Shown piece by piece: positions 37,413-48,000 of a stretch of DNA of 64,000 bases. Position numbers and translations under genes: made by a program. Position 1 is the stretch's first letter, and every line of letters starts with the position of its first letter. This DNA comes from an uncultured Schlesneria sp. (lineage in GTDB: Bacteria; Planctomycetota; Planctomycetia; Planctomycetales; Planctomycetaceae). Location of the stretch: assembly GCA_903840265.1 (NCBI GenBank), contig CAIMFH010000177.1, forward strand, positions 62,001 to 126,000. The letters run 5' to 3'. A model generated the notes under the pieces. That model saw only the letters and a list, made by a program, of their open reading frames with translations, had not been told where the DNA came from and searched no databases.

Positions 37413-39890
37413 ATGCTGCGGGAGTTTCCCTTGCCTGCTGTCACCGAAAATCATCTCGATGCCGATGTGATCGCCGCGCGCGTCGATGCGGTGCTCAACG
37501 ATGACCTGTACTGGTTTCCAGTGCGGCATCACTCAGCAGCGGTGGCTCGTCATCTGGAAGCGGTGATTGCCGAGCGGCATCCCAAGGTCATCTTCATTGA
37601 AGGCCCCGCGCAAGCACAAGAGTTGATTCCGTTCATCGTCGATGGGGCCACGCGACCTCCGATCGCGATCTATTCTTCCTATCGCGACGACGACAACACG
37701 CTTGGCCTGGCAGGAATCGCCAGTGCCGCCGAGAACATTCCGCCTCGCTTCGCCTGCTGGTATCCGATGTTGGCCTACTCGCCCGAGTTCGTGGCGATGC
37801 ACGCTGCAGCGAAGATCAAGGCTGATGTCGTCTTCATTGACCTGCCTCACTTCGCCCAGATCAAACCGCATCCGGGTTCGGCCCCTGCCATCGATCAAGA
37901 TGAAGACAAAGAGCAGCCGGCCCCTTATGCCCCCGTTGGTTCTGAGCATCTGTTCGCTGAAAGCAGCTTCTATCAGTCACTCGCCCAGGCGGCTGGCTAT
38001 AAATCGTGGAATGAAACGTGGGACACGCTATTCGAAAACAACGAACTCGCCGCTGATACCGAGCACTTTCGTCGCGAACTGGCTTCGTTCTGTGCCGCCG
38101 TCCGAGCCACCCTGCCACCAGGTTCGCTCGAAGAAGACGGAACCATTGAACGTGAGCGACACTTTATGCAGACGATTCGCGCAACGATGGCGGATCGAAA
38201 GCTGAAGCCGAAAGACGTCATGGTCGTCTGCGGCGGTCTCCATTTGTTCCTCGATCGCAACGATCTGGAGGCCCCACCTCAACCGCCACCAGGGACGGTC
38301 TATACAACCATCGTTCCCTATTCGTTCTTTCGTATCTCCGAACTCTCGGGATACGGAGCCGGCAATCGAGCTCCGCAGTTCTATCAGACGGGATGGGATC
38401 TGACGCGTTCGGGTCGCGGTGAAGATCTGCTGTCCGAATACGTTGTTTCCGTCTTGAAGCAAGCCAGGCAAGAGGGGTATGCCGCTTCTTCGGCAGACGC
38501 GATCTCGATTACGCAGCACGCTCGCATGCTGGCGGGGCTGCGTGGACGAGCCAATCCCGTGCTAGACGATATTCAAGATGCGATCATCACTTGCTGCTGC
38601 AAAGGAAATCCGGCCGAGGAAGGGCTGCCGCTGCGCCGGGCCATCGACGCGATCAACATCGGGACGAAGATTGGCAAGGTCACCGACAAGATTGGCCGTC
38701 TGCCGATCGTCAACGATTTCTATGCACAACTCAGCGATCTCGAATTGGGAGACCTCTTCGATCACGAGAAGCGAATTAACCTGGATCTCGACAAGCGCCA
38801 ACCGCTGCAAGAGCGGCGCAGTGTCTTTCTGCATCGACTGCGGTTCCTGGAAGTACCCCTCGCAGAAATGCGCGAGCAGGCACAACCCGATGTCGTCTCG
38901 GGACTGCTCTTTCGGGAACGCTGGGCGCTGCGCTGGTCACCTAAGGTCGAACCGGTCCTGGTCGAACAAAACCTGTACGGCGACACATTGGAAACGGCAG
39001 TCCTCTCCAACCTGCAGGAACAACTGGCACTCGCCGGAATGCATGCGGCCGCCGTCTGCAAACACCTGCGTCAATCAATCGATATGGACCTGCCGAATCT
39101 GGTGACAGAAGTACAAACAGTCTGCGGGACAGCGGTCGACGAAGACCCGCAGTTCGTGTCACTCAGCGAAGGCCTGCGACATCTAACGATCATCGAGCGA
39201 TATGCGGTTTATCGAAACCTGCGACGTGTTGAACTGGCAGACTTAATTGAGCGTTGTTTTGATCGAGCTTGTTTCGCAATGCCTGACAGTGCGTGTGCGC
39301 CGGACAATCAGCAGGCGGGCGTGGTACAGAGCCTGCAATCGCTCGCCGAAATCCTGCTGCGTTACGAGCAAGGCGAAGCAGGGCTGGCGCTGGATCGCGA
39401 TGTGTTTGTCGAACATGTCCGCACCTCCGCCGAACTTTCGACGGTGCCGTTTCTGCAGGGCGCTTTTCTGGGGATGCTGGCGGAACTGCGAGAACTCTCT
39501 CCGCAGGAATTGGCTGACCGGGTTTCTGCCTATTCCAAGACCAGCCCCGATCAAATGGTGTTCGCCGGCGATTTTCTGGATGGGATTCTGGCGGTCTCCC
39601 GCACATCAGTGATGCTGGGGGCGGAACCATTGGTGGCAGCGATCGATCAGTTGTTGCGGGCTGCCGAGTGGGATGTCTTCCTGACGATGCTCCCTCGCCT
39701 CCGCGCCGCCTTTGAACGACTTCACGATCGGCAGATCCATTCTCTGGCCAATGTTGTCGCGCGGCGGTATGGACTGTCTCGTGATGAAGGAGATGAGTTG
39801 ACCGAGCTAAAAACATCTGTCGACGCCGCGACGTTGATTGCGGACATTGATCGACAAGTTGCAGAACTCATGACGAAGTGGAGTCTGTAG
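37413..39890 (+). CDS. DUF5682 family protein
   Basis: About 825 residues from the ATG at 37413; a TTG at 37398 is the alternative. Near the N-terminus is the family marker WFPVRHHSAAVARHLEAVI, then PKVIFIEGPAQAQELIPF, and later VMVVCGGLHLFLD (about 274) and QFYQTGWDLTRSGRGEDLL. The alternation of RHHS, EGP and GLH segments resembles the TraB/ChaN-like superfamily, but I cannot assign an active site. The C-terminal half is helical. The family is nearly always encoded with a MoxR ATPase and a VWA protein, as here. It lies 34 bases after the MoxR gene and ends 2 bases before the VWA gene. Confidence 0.85.
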   Translation: MLREFPLPAVTENHLDADVIAARVDAVLNDDLYWFPVRHHSAAVARHLEAVIAERHPKVIFIEGPAQAQELIPFIVDGATRPPIAIYSSYRDDDNTLGLAGIASAAENIPPRFACWYPMLAYSPEFVAMHAAAKIKADVVFIDLPHFAQIKPHPGSAPAIDQDEDKEQPAPYAPVGSEHLFAESSFYQSLAQAAGYKSWNETWDTLFENNELAADTEHFRRELASFCAAVRATLPPGSLEEDGTIERERHFMQTIRATMADRKLKPKDVMVVCGGLHLFLDRNDLEAPPQPPPGTVYTTIVPYSFFRISELSGYGAGNRAPQFYQTGWDLTRSGRGEDLLSEYVVSVLKQARQEGYAASSADAISITQHARMLAGLRGRANPVLDDIQDAIITCCCKGNPAEEGLPLRRAIDAINIGTKIGKVTDKIGRLPIVNDFYAQLSDLELGDLFDHEKRINLDLDKRQPLQERRSVFLHRLRFLEVPLAEMREQAQPDVVSGLLFRERWALRWSPKVEPVLVEQNLYGDTLETAVLSNLQEQLALAGMHAAAVCKHLRQSIDMDLPNLVTEVQTVCGTAVDEDPQFVSLSEGLRHLTIIERYAVYRNLRRVELADLIERCFDRACFAMPDSACAPDNQQAGVVQSLQSLAEILLRYEQGEAGLALDRDVFVEHVRTSAELSTVPFLQGAFLGMLAELRELSPQELADRVSAYSKTSPDQMVFAGDFLDGILAVSRTSVMLGAEPLVAAIDQLLRAAEWDVFLTMLPRLRAAFERLHDRQIHSLANVVARRYGLSRDEGDELTELKTSVDAATLIADIDRQVAELMTKWSL

Positions 39891-39892
39891 TC

Positions 39893-41056
39893 ATGTCCAC
39901 TGACGAACATCTGCTGGCACGCTGGCGACTGGTTCTGGGTCAGGACGCCGAAAGTCATCAGATCACCTGTGGCCGCGATGCGGAATGCACTCGCGTCGAA
40001 GAGCTGGTCGGCTTTTTATTTGAAGAGGGAGGTGCGGGGCAGGGGGGCGGCGATCACGGCGGCGGATCCCATCGCGGGCAGAGTAAGGATCGGACAGGCG
40101 GCATCGGGCCAGGTCATGCCATGAATGTACCTGAATGGGTGGACGCTGTCTCTGAATTGTTTCCTCGGCAAGCTCGCGAAGTCATGGAGCGAGAACTCGT
40201 CCAGCGACGCGGCATTGCCGAATTGCTGGATGAACCCAAGCTGCTGGAGCGGATCGAGCCCAATCTCGAGCTGGTCAAGACGCTGCTGACTCACAAAGAC
40301 CTGCTCAACGAGAAGACGCGCATCTTAGCTCGCAAGATCATTCAACAAGTCGTCGAAGAACTGAAGAAGAAGATGCAAGTCCAGGTTGAGCAGGCTATTA
40401 CCGGGGCCATTCGCCGCGACAAGCATTCGCCCCGTCGAGTCTTTCGCAATCTGGATCTCAAGACGACTTTGCGGCGCAATCTGCAACACTACGACAGTGA
40501 TTCGGGAAAGCTGCTGGTCGATCGCATGTTCTTCTACGCGGCCGAACGCAACAAGCGTCCGTGGCACATCATCATCGCAGTCGACCAATCGGGATCGATG
40601 CTCGATTCCGCCATCTTCTCCGCGGTCATGGCTTCGATCTTCGCTGAACTCCCCGCCGTCAAGACATCGCTATTCCTGTTCGATACCGAGATCGCGGATC
40701 TGACAGATCAAGTCGGCCAACCGGTCGATGTCTTGCTGTCGATCCAGCTGGGTGGCGGTACGGACATCACGAAGGCACTGCAATACGGGGCTCAACTTGT
40801 CCGCGAACCGGTGCGAACGATCGTCGTACTGATCACCGATTTCTTCGAAGGTCGCGACGAAAAGGATCTGATCCAGCAGGTGCGCATCATGGCCGATTCC
40901 GGAGTCCGCATGATCGGCCTGGGAGCTCTCGGCTACGACGCTCGCCCTGCGTTCAACAAAACGACCGCCGCCAAATGCCGCAAAGCAGGAATGGATATTC
41001 TTTCATGTACCCCCGAAAAGCTGGCGGAGTGCATGGGACAGATTATTCGCGGATGA
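39893..41056 (+). CDS. VWA domain protein (CoxE-like)
   Basis: 387 residues from the ATG at 39893 (GGAG upstream). The N-terminal part has a Gly/His-rich loop (GAGQGGGDHGGGSHRG) and a long charged helix. The C-terminal von Willebrand A domain has a complete metal site: IIIAVDQSGSMLDS (DxSxS, about 227), GGGTDITKAL and VLITDFFEG. Such proteins pair with MoxR-type ATPases (compare RavA-ViaA). It is the last gene of the cluster; 30 bases separate it from the convergent gene at 41087. Confidence 0.9.
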   Translation: MSTDEHLLARWRLVLGQDAESHQITCGRDAECTRVEELVGFLFEEGGAGQGGGDHGGGSHRGQSKDRTGGIGPGHAMNVPEWVDAVSELFPRQAREVMERELVQRRGIAELLDEPKLLERIEPNLELVKTLLTHKDLLNEKTRILARKIIQQVVEELKKKMQVQVEQAITGAIRRDKHSPRRVFRNLDLKTTLRRNLQHYDSDSGKLLVDRMFFYAAERNKRPWHIIIAVDQSGSMLDSAIFSAVMASIFAELPAVKTSLFLFDTEIADLTDQVGQPVDVLLSIQLGGGTDITKALQYGAQLVREPVRTIVVLITDFFEGRDEKDLIQQVRIMADSGVRMIGLGALGYDARPAFNKTTAAKCRKAGMDILSCTPEKLAECMGQIIRG

Positions 41057-41086
41057 CGCTGACGCCAAATTGGCCGTAACGACCTA

Positions 41087-43792
41087 TCAGGGCAACAGCG
41101 TGTCCTTGTCTTTGGCATGGACCCGTTCGGGCAGGAAGCCATCCAGATAGCGCGCCGACTTGGAAATACGGATGCCTCCAAAGCGAGCGGGACACGAAAT
41201 TCGGTCATACGAGGTACCGAATTTCCAAGGGGATCGCGATTGCAGTGGGGCCTTCAGCGTTGAACCGCTCGCTTTGCCACCGTCAACATAAAGCGTCAGT
41301 TCGTCCATCTGCTTGACGACGGCCAGATGATGCCACTTGCCATCGTTGATCGACCCGCCTCCGCCGGCACCTCCTTCGCCTCCTCCCACAGCAACACTCA
41401 AATTGGGCTCGGTATTGTCGAGATTCACAATAAAGCTCGACTCTTCGCTCGAGTGCTTCTTCGAAAGCAGGGTCCCCTTCGGTGAGGTCGTCGAGACCCA
41501 GAACTCGATTGTGAAATTATCAGTCGGCGACCAGCGATCGCTACCGGGAATGGCGACCCCCGCAGCGTCACCCTTACTGACCGCATAAGAAGTGCCAAAC
41601 AGCTTGATCAACCGCTGATCGACTTTCAGTTCAACATCCTTCTTTTGCAGTTGCGTCGCCGTGGCGAGCGCCTGCTGCCACGCCTGATCGGCACGTTTCA
41701 GAGTCGACACCTTGACCAGGTCTTTTTCTCGAATGCCCGCTTGCAGCCAGTCATCCCCTAACTGTAACCAGTCGGGCGCGGTTTGCGGCACTGTGATTTC
41801 ACGTTGAGCGATCGAAGCCCAGACTTTGTCGTCGGCCTTCGCCAACAACTTCAGACCTTTCTCCCAATCGTGCTTGTAAAAGCAGACGAAGCGACCCCAG
41901 GCCAAATTTGCCGTCGCATCGTCAGCTTGCGCTTGCAACTTGTCACGAGCATTCTTCACAGCGTCATACGCTTCTTTATGGGCTGTCATTTGCTTGATCA
42001 GAAATGTGGTGTCTTCCTTCAATGATTTATAGACGGGTTTCTTTACCATCTCAGACGCCGCCTTCAGGATGTTAACGGCAGCCACATACTCTTCGGCGGC
42101 AGCAGCCTCGTCGGAAAGTTCAACGAACTTCACAATCAAGGCCTCGGCCTGAGACGGTTCCAGTGCCAGACCGGCCGAACCAACCGCCGTCGCCGCACGT
42201 TGTTTCCAATCGATGGCGTTCACTTCGAACTTGTCAGACAACTCCTTAACAGCTCGAAGAGCCAGATCCAAGTCGCCACCTTGGCCTGCAAATCCGATGG
42301 CTTCTGCCAGGTAGCCAAACTGGTCGTCACCCGTTTGGGCATCAGCTTGCTCAATGAGCGTCCGCGCGAGTGCCGCCTTCGCTTCAGGCTTCTTGGCTTT
42401 CGCAATCTCGGCTCTAAACTGTTCCCGAACGGCCTTTCGCCCTCTGTCTTGGGACATCGCGTCCGGGGCTGGCTTTTTACCTTCAGCCGCGTCCGACTCC
42501 GCAGCCACCTGCTCGCCCGGTTCAGCCACATCGACAACGTTCTTCGCCACCGCTGCCACCGGCACCATGTGCGGACAGATTTCCTCGTCGCCATTGAAGA
42601 ACTGCAACCCCCGGATGATTAAGATCCGACTGGCTCCGGAAGTCAGCGTCAACGACCATTTCGTCGCTTCGGTCGAATCAAAAGTGACGTTCTCGTCGAT
42701 GGACTTCACAGGCTTCTCGATCACCAGCGTGCGAGCTTGATCGTTTGTCTCCAGTCGCATCGCGGTGACTTCATGATGGATGCCGCTATGCTGCGAATGG
42801 ATTGCGACGCCCGTCAAAGTCACCGGAAATGGGAAGGCGATTTCCAGGGTTGCCTTCCCATCGGGAAGCGGCTTCGAATGCCACATCGTGCCCGGGTCAT
42901 AGGTAATGCCCGGGCCTGAGCTAGGCTTGATCTCTTCTCGAACAATATTGACGACCTTGCTGAAAACGTCCTCGCCACCGGTCGTCGTGACTTGCGGATA
43001 GAAATCCGGCTGCCCAGGCAATGTCATGGGACCGAGCGGCACAATTCGTTTGGAGAGCGAATAGCCAAACGGCACATCGCGGATCGGATTGAATGTCGTT
43101 TTCGCAAAGACGCGGTCATTCAGCGCCAAGCCTCGGCGATCCTCGGGAATCAGGGCACCTGGCGTACTGCTTGGCTCAAACCCCTGGCAATGGTGGGCGG
43201 GATTGTAAGACATGATCGAGGCATTCGCCTTCATGTCGTAGCCGTAGACATCGACATGCGCCAGTCCAAACGCATGCCCCAACTCATGCTGAAGGGTTGT
43301 CTGAAAATGAGTGTTATGCGTCAATTCCCAGGACGCGATGTACATCATCCCACCACCGGTGTTGATGCCCCCGTTAATGCTGCGACCGCCACCCTCCGGA
43401 AAGTTGTCTTTCGAGTTCATCAACAGAATGCAGAAGACGTACGGACAGTTGAATCGGTTCAGCCGCAGATGCGTGAGCAATTCTGAGACGATATCAGGAG
43501 CCCCTCGTTCCGGTGGCCTTCGATAAAAATCGAGTGGCTTTTGCCCAGAGACGATTTGAACCGTCGGCTCGGCCAACTCAAAGGTATCTCCATCGAGCAT
43601 CACTCGGTAGCGGTCTTGAGCCAATTGAAGATGCTTCAAAAACAGCTTTTGTTCGTCGGCAGTCGGGCTCTGTTCTCCTAGCGGAACAAATGCGATAGGG
43701 AGGACTTCGATTCGATCGGGAAGCGAATAGTCTGACCCGGTTGCGAAATGAGTCGTCAGTACAAACACCAGTAGCGCAGCGCGACGAAGCAC
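41087..43792 (-). CDS. exported matrixin-type metalloprotease with C-terminal LamG domain
   Basis: 901 residues from a GTG (AAGGGGA upstream), with a short signal peptide (ALLVFVLTTHFATG). The protease part has the zinc site HELGHAFGLAHVD (HExxHxxGxxH, about 174-186) and a downstream SIMSYNP Met-turn, as in matrixins. A beta domain follows (about 260-425), then a long helical region of Ala/Lys/Glu (about 450-710) and a LamG/concanavalin-like domain (about 745-880). It is predicted to be secreted and active. The gene is convergent with the VWA gene. Confidence 0.88.
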   Translation of the reverse strand: MLRRAALLVFVLTTHFATGSDYSLPDRIEVLPIAFVPLGEQSPTADEQKLFLKHLQLAQDRYRVMLDGDTFELAEPTVQIVSGQKPLDFYRRPPERGAPDIVSELLTHLRLNRFNCPYVFCILLMNSKDNFPEGGGRSINGGINTGGGMMYIASWELTHNTHFQTTLQHELGHAFGLAHVDVYGYDMKANASIMSYNPAHHCQGFEPSSTPGALIPEDRRGLALNDRVFAKTTFNPIRDVPFGYSLSKRIVPLGPMTLPGQPDFYPQVTTTGGEDVFSKVVNIVREEIKPSSGPGITYDPGTMWHSKPLPDGKATLEIAFPFPVTLTGVAIHSQHSGIHHEVTAMRLETNDQARTLVIEKPVKSIDENVTFDSTEATKWSLTLTSGASRILIIRGLQFFNGDEEICPHMVPVAAVAKNVVDVAEPGEQVAAESDAAEGKKPAPDAMSQDRGRKAVREQFRAEIAKAKKPEAKAALARTLIEQADAQTGDDQFGYLAEAIGFAGQGGDLDLALRAVKELSDKFEVNAIDWKQRAATAVGSAGLALEPSQAEALIVKFVELSDEAAAAEEYVAAVNILKAASEMVKKPVYKSLKEDTTFLIKQMTAHKEAYDAVKNARDKLQAQADDATANLAWGRFVCFYKHDWEKGLKLLAKADDKVWASIAQREITVPQTAPDWLQLGDDWLQAGIREKDLVKVSTLKRADQAWQQALATATQLQKKDVELKVDQRLIKLFGTSYAVSKGDAAGVAIPGSDRWSPTDNFTIEFWVSTTSPKGTLLSKKHSSEESSFIVNLDNTEPNLSVAVGGGEGGAGGGGSINDGKWHHLAVVKQMDELTLYVDGGKASGSTLKAPLQSRSPWKFGTSYDRISCPARFGGIRISKSARYLDGFLPERVHAKDKDTLLP

Positions 43793-44038
43793 AGGTGTCC
43801 CCTTAGTTCATGCGATATGTTCAATGATGTGGAACGATCCGCGGAACATATCCATTCGAAAGGTTTAATGCCAACGGACCTCTGCTACAGACCACAAGGT
43901 CTCTCAAGGAAGTGGGGCCAGCGAATTCATCAGAATTAACTCGCCGCCCGCTTCGGTCCGCTGGCTCCTTCGTTATCGGCTTTGTTAATATTTCGACAGA
44001 CTGACTCTTCCCATAGACCATGCAAAGGTTGCGCGAAC

Positions 44039-45028
44039 ATGCGACTGGCCACAGTTCTCACGCCGATGTCGTCTACCAATCTGGCTCTGGCCGCTCAGTG
44101 CGGAGTGACCGATGTGGTGGGCCGGTATCCGGGAACAAGCCTGGATGATCTGTTGCAAATGCGCGATCAGATCGAATCGTACGGCATGCGCTTGGCCACA
44201 GTCGAAGGCTACCTCCCGATCGAGAACATGAAGCTCGGTCGTGACGACGGGACCGAGTTGGCGGCGATGAAGTCGTTGCTGCGAAACATGCAGCGCGTCG
44301 GCGTCAAGATCCTCTGCTACAACTTCATGGCCGGATCAGACTGGGTCCGAACTCGACTGGATGCTCCGGAACGAGGGGGTGCTAAAGTGACGGCTTTCAG
44401 CCTCGCAGAGGTTGAGCGAGCCCGCTCGTTGAATCAATCGTCTGGAACTTCCGCAGCAAGTGAGGCGATTACCGCGGACCAGTTGTGGAACAACCTGGAA
44501 CGGTTTCTTCGTGAGTTGATCCCCGTCGCCGAAGAGACCGGCGTCACGATGTGTATGCATCCCGACGACCCGCCGCTGCTGCAGTTGCTCGGCAAAGCTC
44601 GCATCATGAACTCGGTCGAGAACTTTGAGCGACTGGTGGAACTAGTTCCGAGTCCGTCGAATGCCATCTGCTTCTGCCAGGGGACTTTCGCCGCGATGGG
44701 GTGCGACATCCCTGCGTCAATCCGGCGACTGGGCAAGCATATACAATACGTCCACTTTCGCGATGTACGCGGAACTCACGCGGAGTTCGTCGAAACGTTT
44801 CATGACAACGGCCCCACTGATATGGCAGCCGCAATGCGAGCCTACCGCGACATCGAATTCTCGGGTCCGATGCGACCCGATCACGTGCCACAACTTTACG
44901 GCGAAGATGACGGCGAACCAGGATACACGATGCTGGGTCGGTTGTTTGCGTATGGATACATGCGCGGGCTGATGCATGCCACCGAGGGACAGACAGAGAT
45001 TGCAAATCCATCAACTGGCGAGAACTGA
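44039..45028 (+). CDS. mannonate dehydratase-like protein (UxuA family)
   Basis: 329 residues from the ATG at 44039 (AAAGG upstream). A TIM-barrel sugar dehydratase: the family's segments LCYNFMAGSDWVRT, CMHPDDPPL, FCQGTFAAMG, HYVHFRDVRG-like (IQYVHFRDVRG) and RPDHVPQLYGE are in order, carrying the metal ligands His, Cys, His and Asp. UxuA converts D-mannonate to 2-keto-3-deoxygluconate. It is shorter than E. coli UxuA (about 390). It stands between two convergent large genes, and its stop is only 3 bases from the stop of the next gene. Confidence 0.85.
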   Translation: MRLATVLTPMSSTNLALAAQCGVTDVVGRYPGTSLDDLLQMRDQIESYGMRLATVEGYLPIENMKLGRDDGTELAAMKSLLRNMQRVGVKILCYNFMAGSDWVRTRLDAPERGGAKVTAFSLAEVERARSLNQSSGTSAASEAITADQLWNNLERFLRELIPVAEETGVTMCMHPDDPPLLQLLGKARIMNSVENFERLVELVPSPSNAICFCQGTFAAMGCDIPASIRRLGKHIQYVHFRDVRGTHAEFVETFHDNGPTDMAAAMRAYRDIEFSGPMRPDHVPQLYGEDDGEPGYTMLGRLFAYGYMRGLMHATEGQTEIANPSTGEN

Positions 45029-45031
45029 ACT

Positions 45032-48000
45032 TTAAGGCTTGGGAACCACCTTCAAATTGATAGGCATCTCTGCGACCAGCAGATTGCCCGCCGACGTGAT
45101 ACGCAATTTGATGTTAGCCACCGGGGTCTCCGCCGCGACCTTGGGCGCTTTCACCATGATCTCGAACTTATCCTGGTCTGCGGCGATCGTGGCCCCTTGA
45201 ATCACGTAGTCGCCAGGCAGGCCGACCAGTGTCGCTTCGACCGGGCCGCTAAAGCCGGCTGTCCGCTGCAGTTGGCCGGTGACCTTGTGGTCGGATTCCG
45301 CGATGACTGCCAGCGTGGGATCGTCTACTTTAGGTGAAACCGCGTTCTTGATCTCGGCGCGGAACGGTTGCGAATAGGCCGTCGCCAGCACTCGTTCCGA
45401 ATAAGCATGCGGGGTCGCTTCCGCCTTCACGACGAAGTCGATCATCGGTTCCGCGACTTCCAACGGCACGATCAGTTTCACAGATGACTGTTCGGGTTCG
45501 CCCGGCTGAATCATCCTCGCCGCCACGGAGACAACCGGGAAGTTGCCAGCAGCAGGGTTGTTGTTATCTCGTTTACGAACGGGTTCTGTTGATTCCAAGG
45601 TCAGCTTCACCGGCAAGGCGGCAGAACCGTGTCCCGCCTGGCGTTTGAGGATCAGTGGGATCTCAGGCGAGGCTCCACGGAACAGCACCAGTGGAAAATG
45701 TTGCAACTCAATCGAGAGTCCCGTCGATGCCGTCGTACCGACAGCCATGGTGTCGACAAACGTCGGAGCGACAACGCCTGCCTGTAGCCGAGCGGTACTT
45801 TTGATCGCCGGATCCACTCCGCTGGATTCGCCAACGATTCGCAACAACGGAGCGGCACCGTCCGCAGGCTGGCCGGACCTGATCAGTCGCAACAGGACTT
45901 TGCCCTGCATATTCGCCGCGATTTCAGCGGGCGACACGATGACTGAATTGTCGCCGACGACAGCGAGCTTAATTGGTCCTGCGTAACCCGCACGAGTCAC
46001 CTGCATCTCAATCATCGCCGAGCCATCATCGGGAAGATTGATCGTCGGTGTGTTCAGCATCAGCGAAAACGAAGGCTGGCCGGATGGTTCAATCAGCAAT
46101 CGATAGAAACTGCGCGCGCTACCTCGACCAAACAGATCGCGCACCTGGATTTGGATCTGCGAAATACCAGCGGGCACGGCATAGTCCAGTGTTAGATCAC
46201 CGACCACCGGTTGATCACCCGTCATCGCCACGGGATTGCCCTGCGGATGGGCAAGAACCTTCAGCTCTCCCTCCAGATCAGAAGCGATCGTATCCGCTTG
46301 CAAGGTACACCTCAGAGACTGACCGGCAGTCACGTTCAATACGTAGCGATCCTGCTCGCCCTTCGATGAAATGATGCCACTGATCGCAACCGGTTTGAGA
46401 GGCACTTGCGTCGCGTCGACGACTTGCAACGTTCCGTCGGCCGCCTTGGCCGCCTCAACGACTTCGATCCCGCGACTGACGGGCAATGAAGGCAGTGTGC
46501 TGACAACATTGGCTTCGGGAGGGAGGGCGAGCAGCCCCATCCGGCTCTCCGCGGGAACCACAAAAGTACCGTTCAGCCTGGTTCCGGCGGCGAAGCCGGT
46601 ACCAACAGGTTGCACGTCAACCGGACCGGCCGACATCGCGGCGGGTAAGACACAGTCGATCAGCCTGAGATCTCCGACCTTCAACCGGAACGGATTCTGT
46701 CCCGGGGCATTGAAGGTTAAATCGTGCAATTCGACGAAATAGATTCCATCCCTTGGCAGGATGCGTTCGGCTCGGGCATCTCCCTTCAAGGAACTGTGAC
46801 CCCAACCGATTTCGAGCGGAGTCCCTTCGGGAGATCTGATCTCGACCACAGGATTCGCCGCTCCGCCGAGTCGCTTCAGTTCGACATCGGCGACAACTCG
46901 TTGACCCTTCGTTCCGGCGAAGTAAACTCGCTGCTGCTGGCCACCCGACAGCGAACCAAAAAAGGCGGCGGGCAAAGTGGCCGGCTTATCTGGTGTCACC
47001 CCACTGATGGCAACCTCAGGCAGCCGGTCGACAGACAAGGCGACAGACTTGCTGATCCCGACTTGAGATCGAATCCACAAGGGATAGATTCCCGTTGGGG
47101 TGTCTGAGGGAAGATTGACGTTCAGCACGAGGCTGGTCGGGGTCGATCCTTCCGCGACTGCGAAGGCGACTCCGGGCAGGGGAAACACGGCCAGGGGATT
47201 GGGTCCTAGATTGCTCCCTGTTACGACTAGTTGATTGGGCTGCCCGATCTGCACACCCGGTTGAGACAGTCCCGTAATCATGGGAGAAACAGTTGGGACC
47301 GCCTTATCCTGGGCGATCAGGTCCATCACGTTGGCACCGGCCACTTCCAGAAACAATTTCTTCGCTTGCGCGGGATCTAGTGCGGATTGAAACAGTGAGA
47401 ACTCATCAACCACGCAAGACAAATACTCGCCAGCGGTCTCGCTCCGACCAATGGTCACCGGCAGGTTGCTGACCAGACCGGCGACGTTGATATCTTTAAT
47501 CCAGCCTTGCTTGCCGTCGACGTAGCCATTGGCAGAGGACTTCGGCGTCAATGGCTCCCCGTTGACGAAGAACATGATCTTCAGATCATCAACGTCAGTG
47601 TCTTCATCTTGTTGAGGCGCGTCGGCGACTTCGAAGGTGGCGGTGACATAGACCAGCTTGCGATAGGGCAGGGCCTCCTTCGCACTGTAGTTCACGACCT
47701 TGTAGTTCGTCCCATCGTGAATGTAGACCTGGAAGTTATCACCTTGCATCTGAAAGTTGATGCCATAGTTCGTTGACGCTTTGCCGTTATCGACTCCACG
47801 TTTGGCAACCAGACCGTGATAGCTGGCGTCAGTTGGTTCGGCCAGGTTCACGACCAACAGACCGAAGGAAGCTGCGGTCGGGCAACTGACATCCGCGCTA
47901 TTGGCAATCTCCACAAATTGCTGCCGCGCCGCATCCAGTTGAATTGCCTTCTTGCCGCTTTGGTTCCAGAAGGGACTGGGGACTCGCGTAAGATCATTGA

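Noticed and set aside
36206-41056. MoxR/VWA cluster as a magnesium or cobalt chelatase, or methanol dehydrogenase accessory genes
   Set aside because: There is no chelatase large subunit or dehydrogenase gene nearby, while the DUF5682 partner fits a different cluster type.
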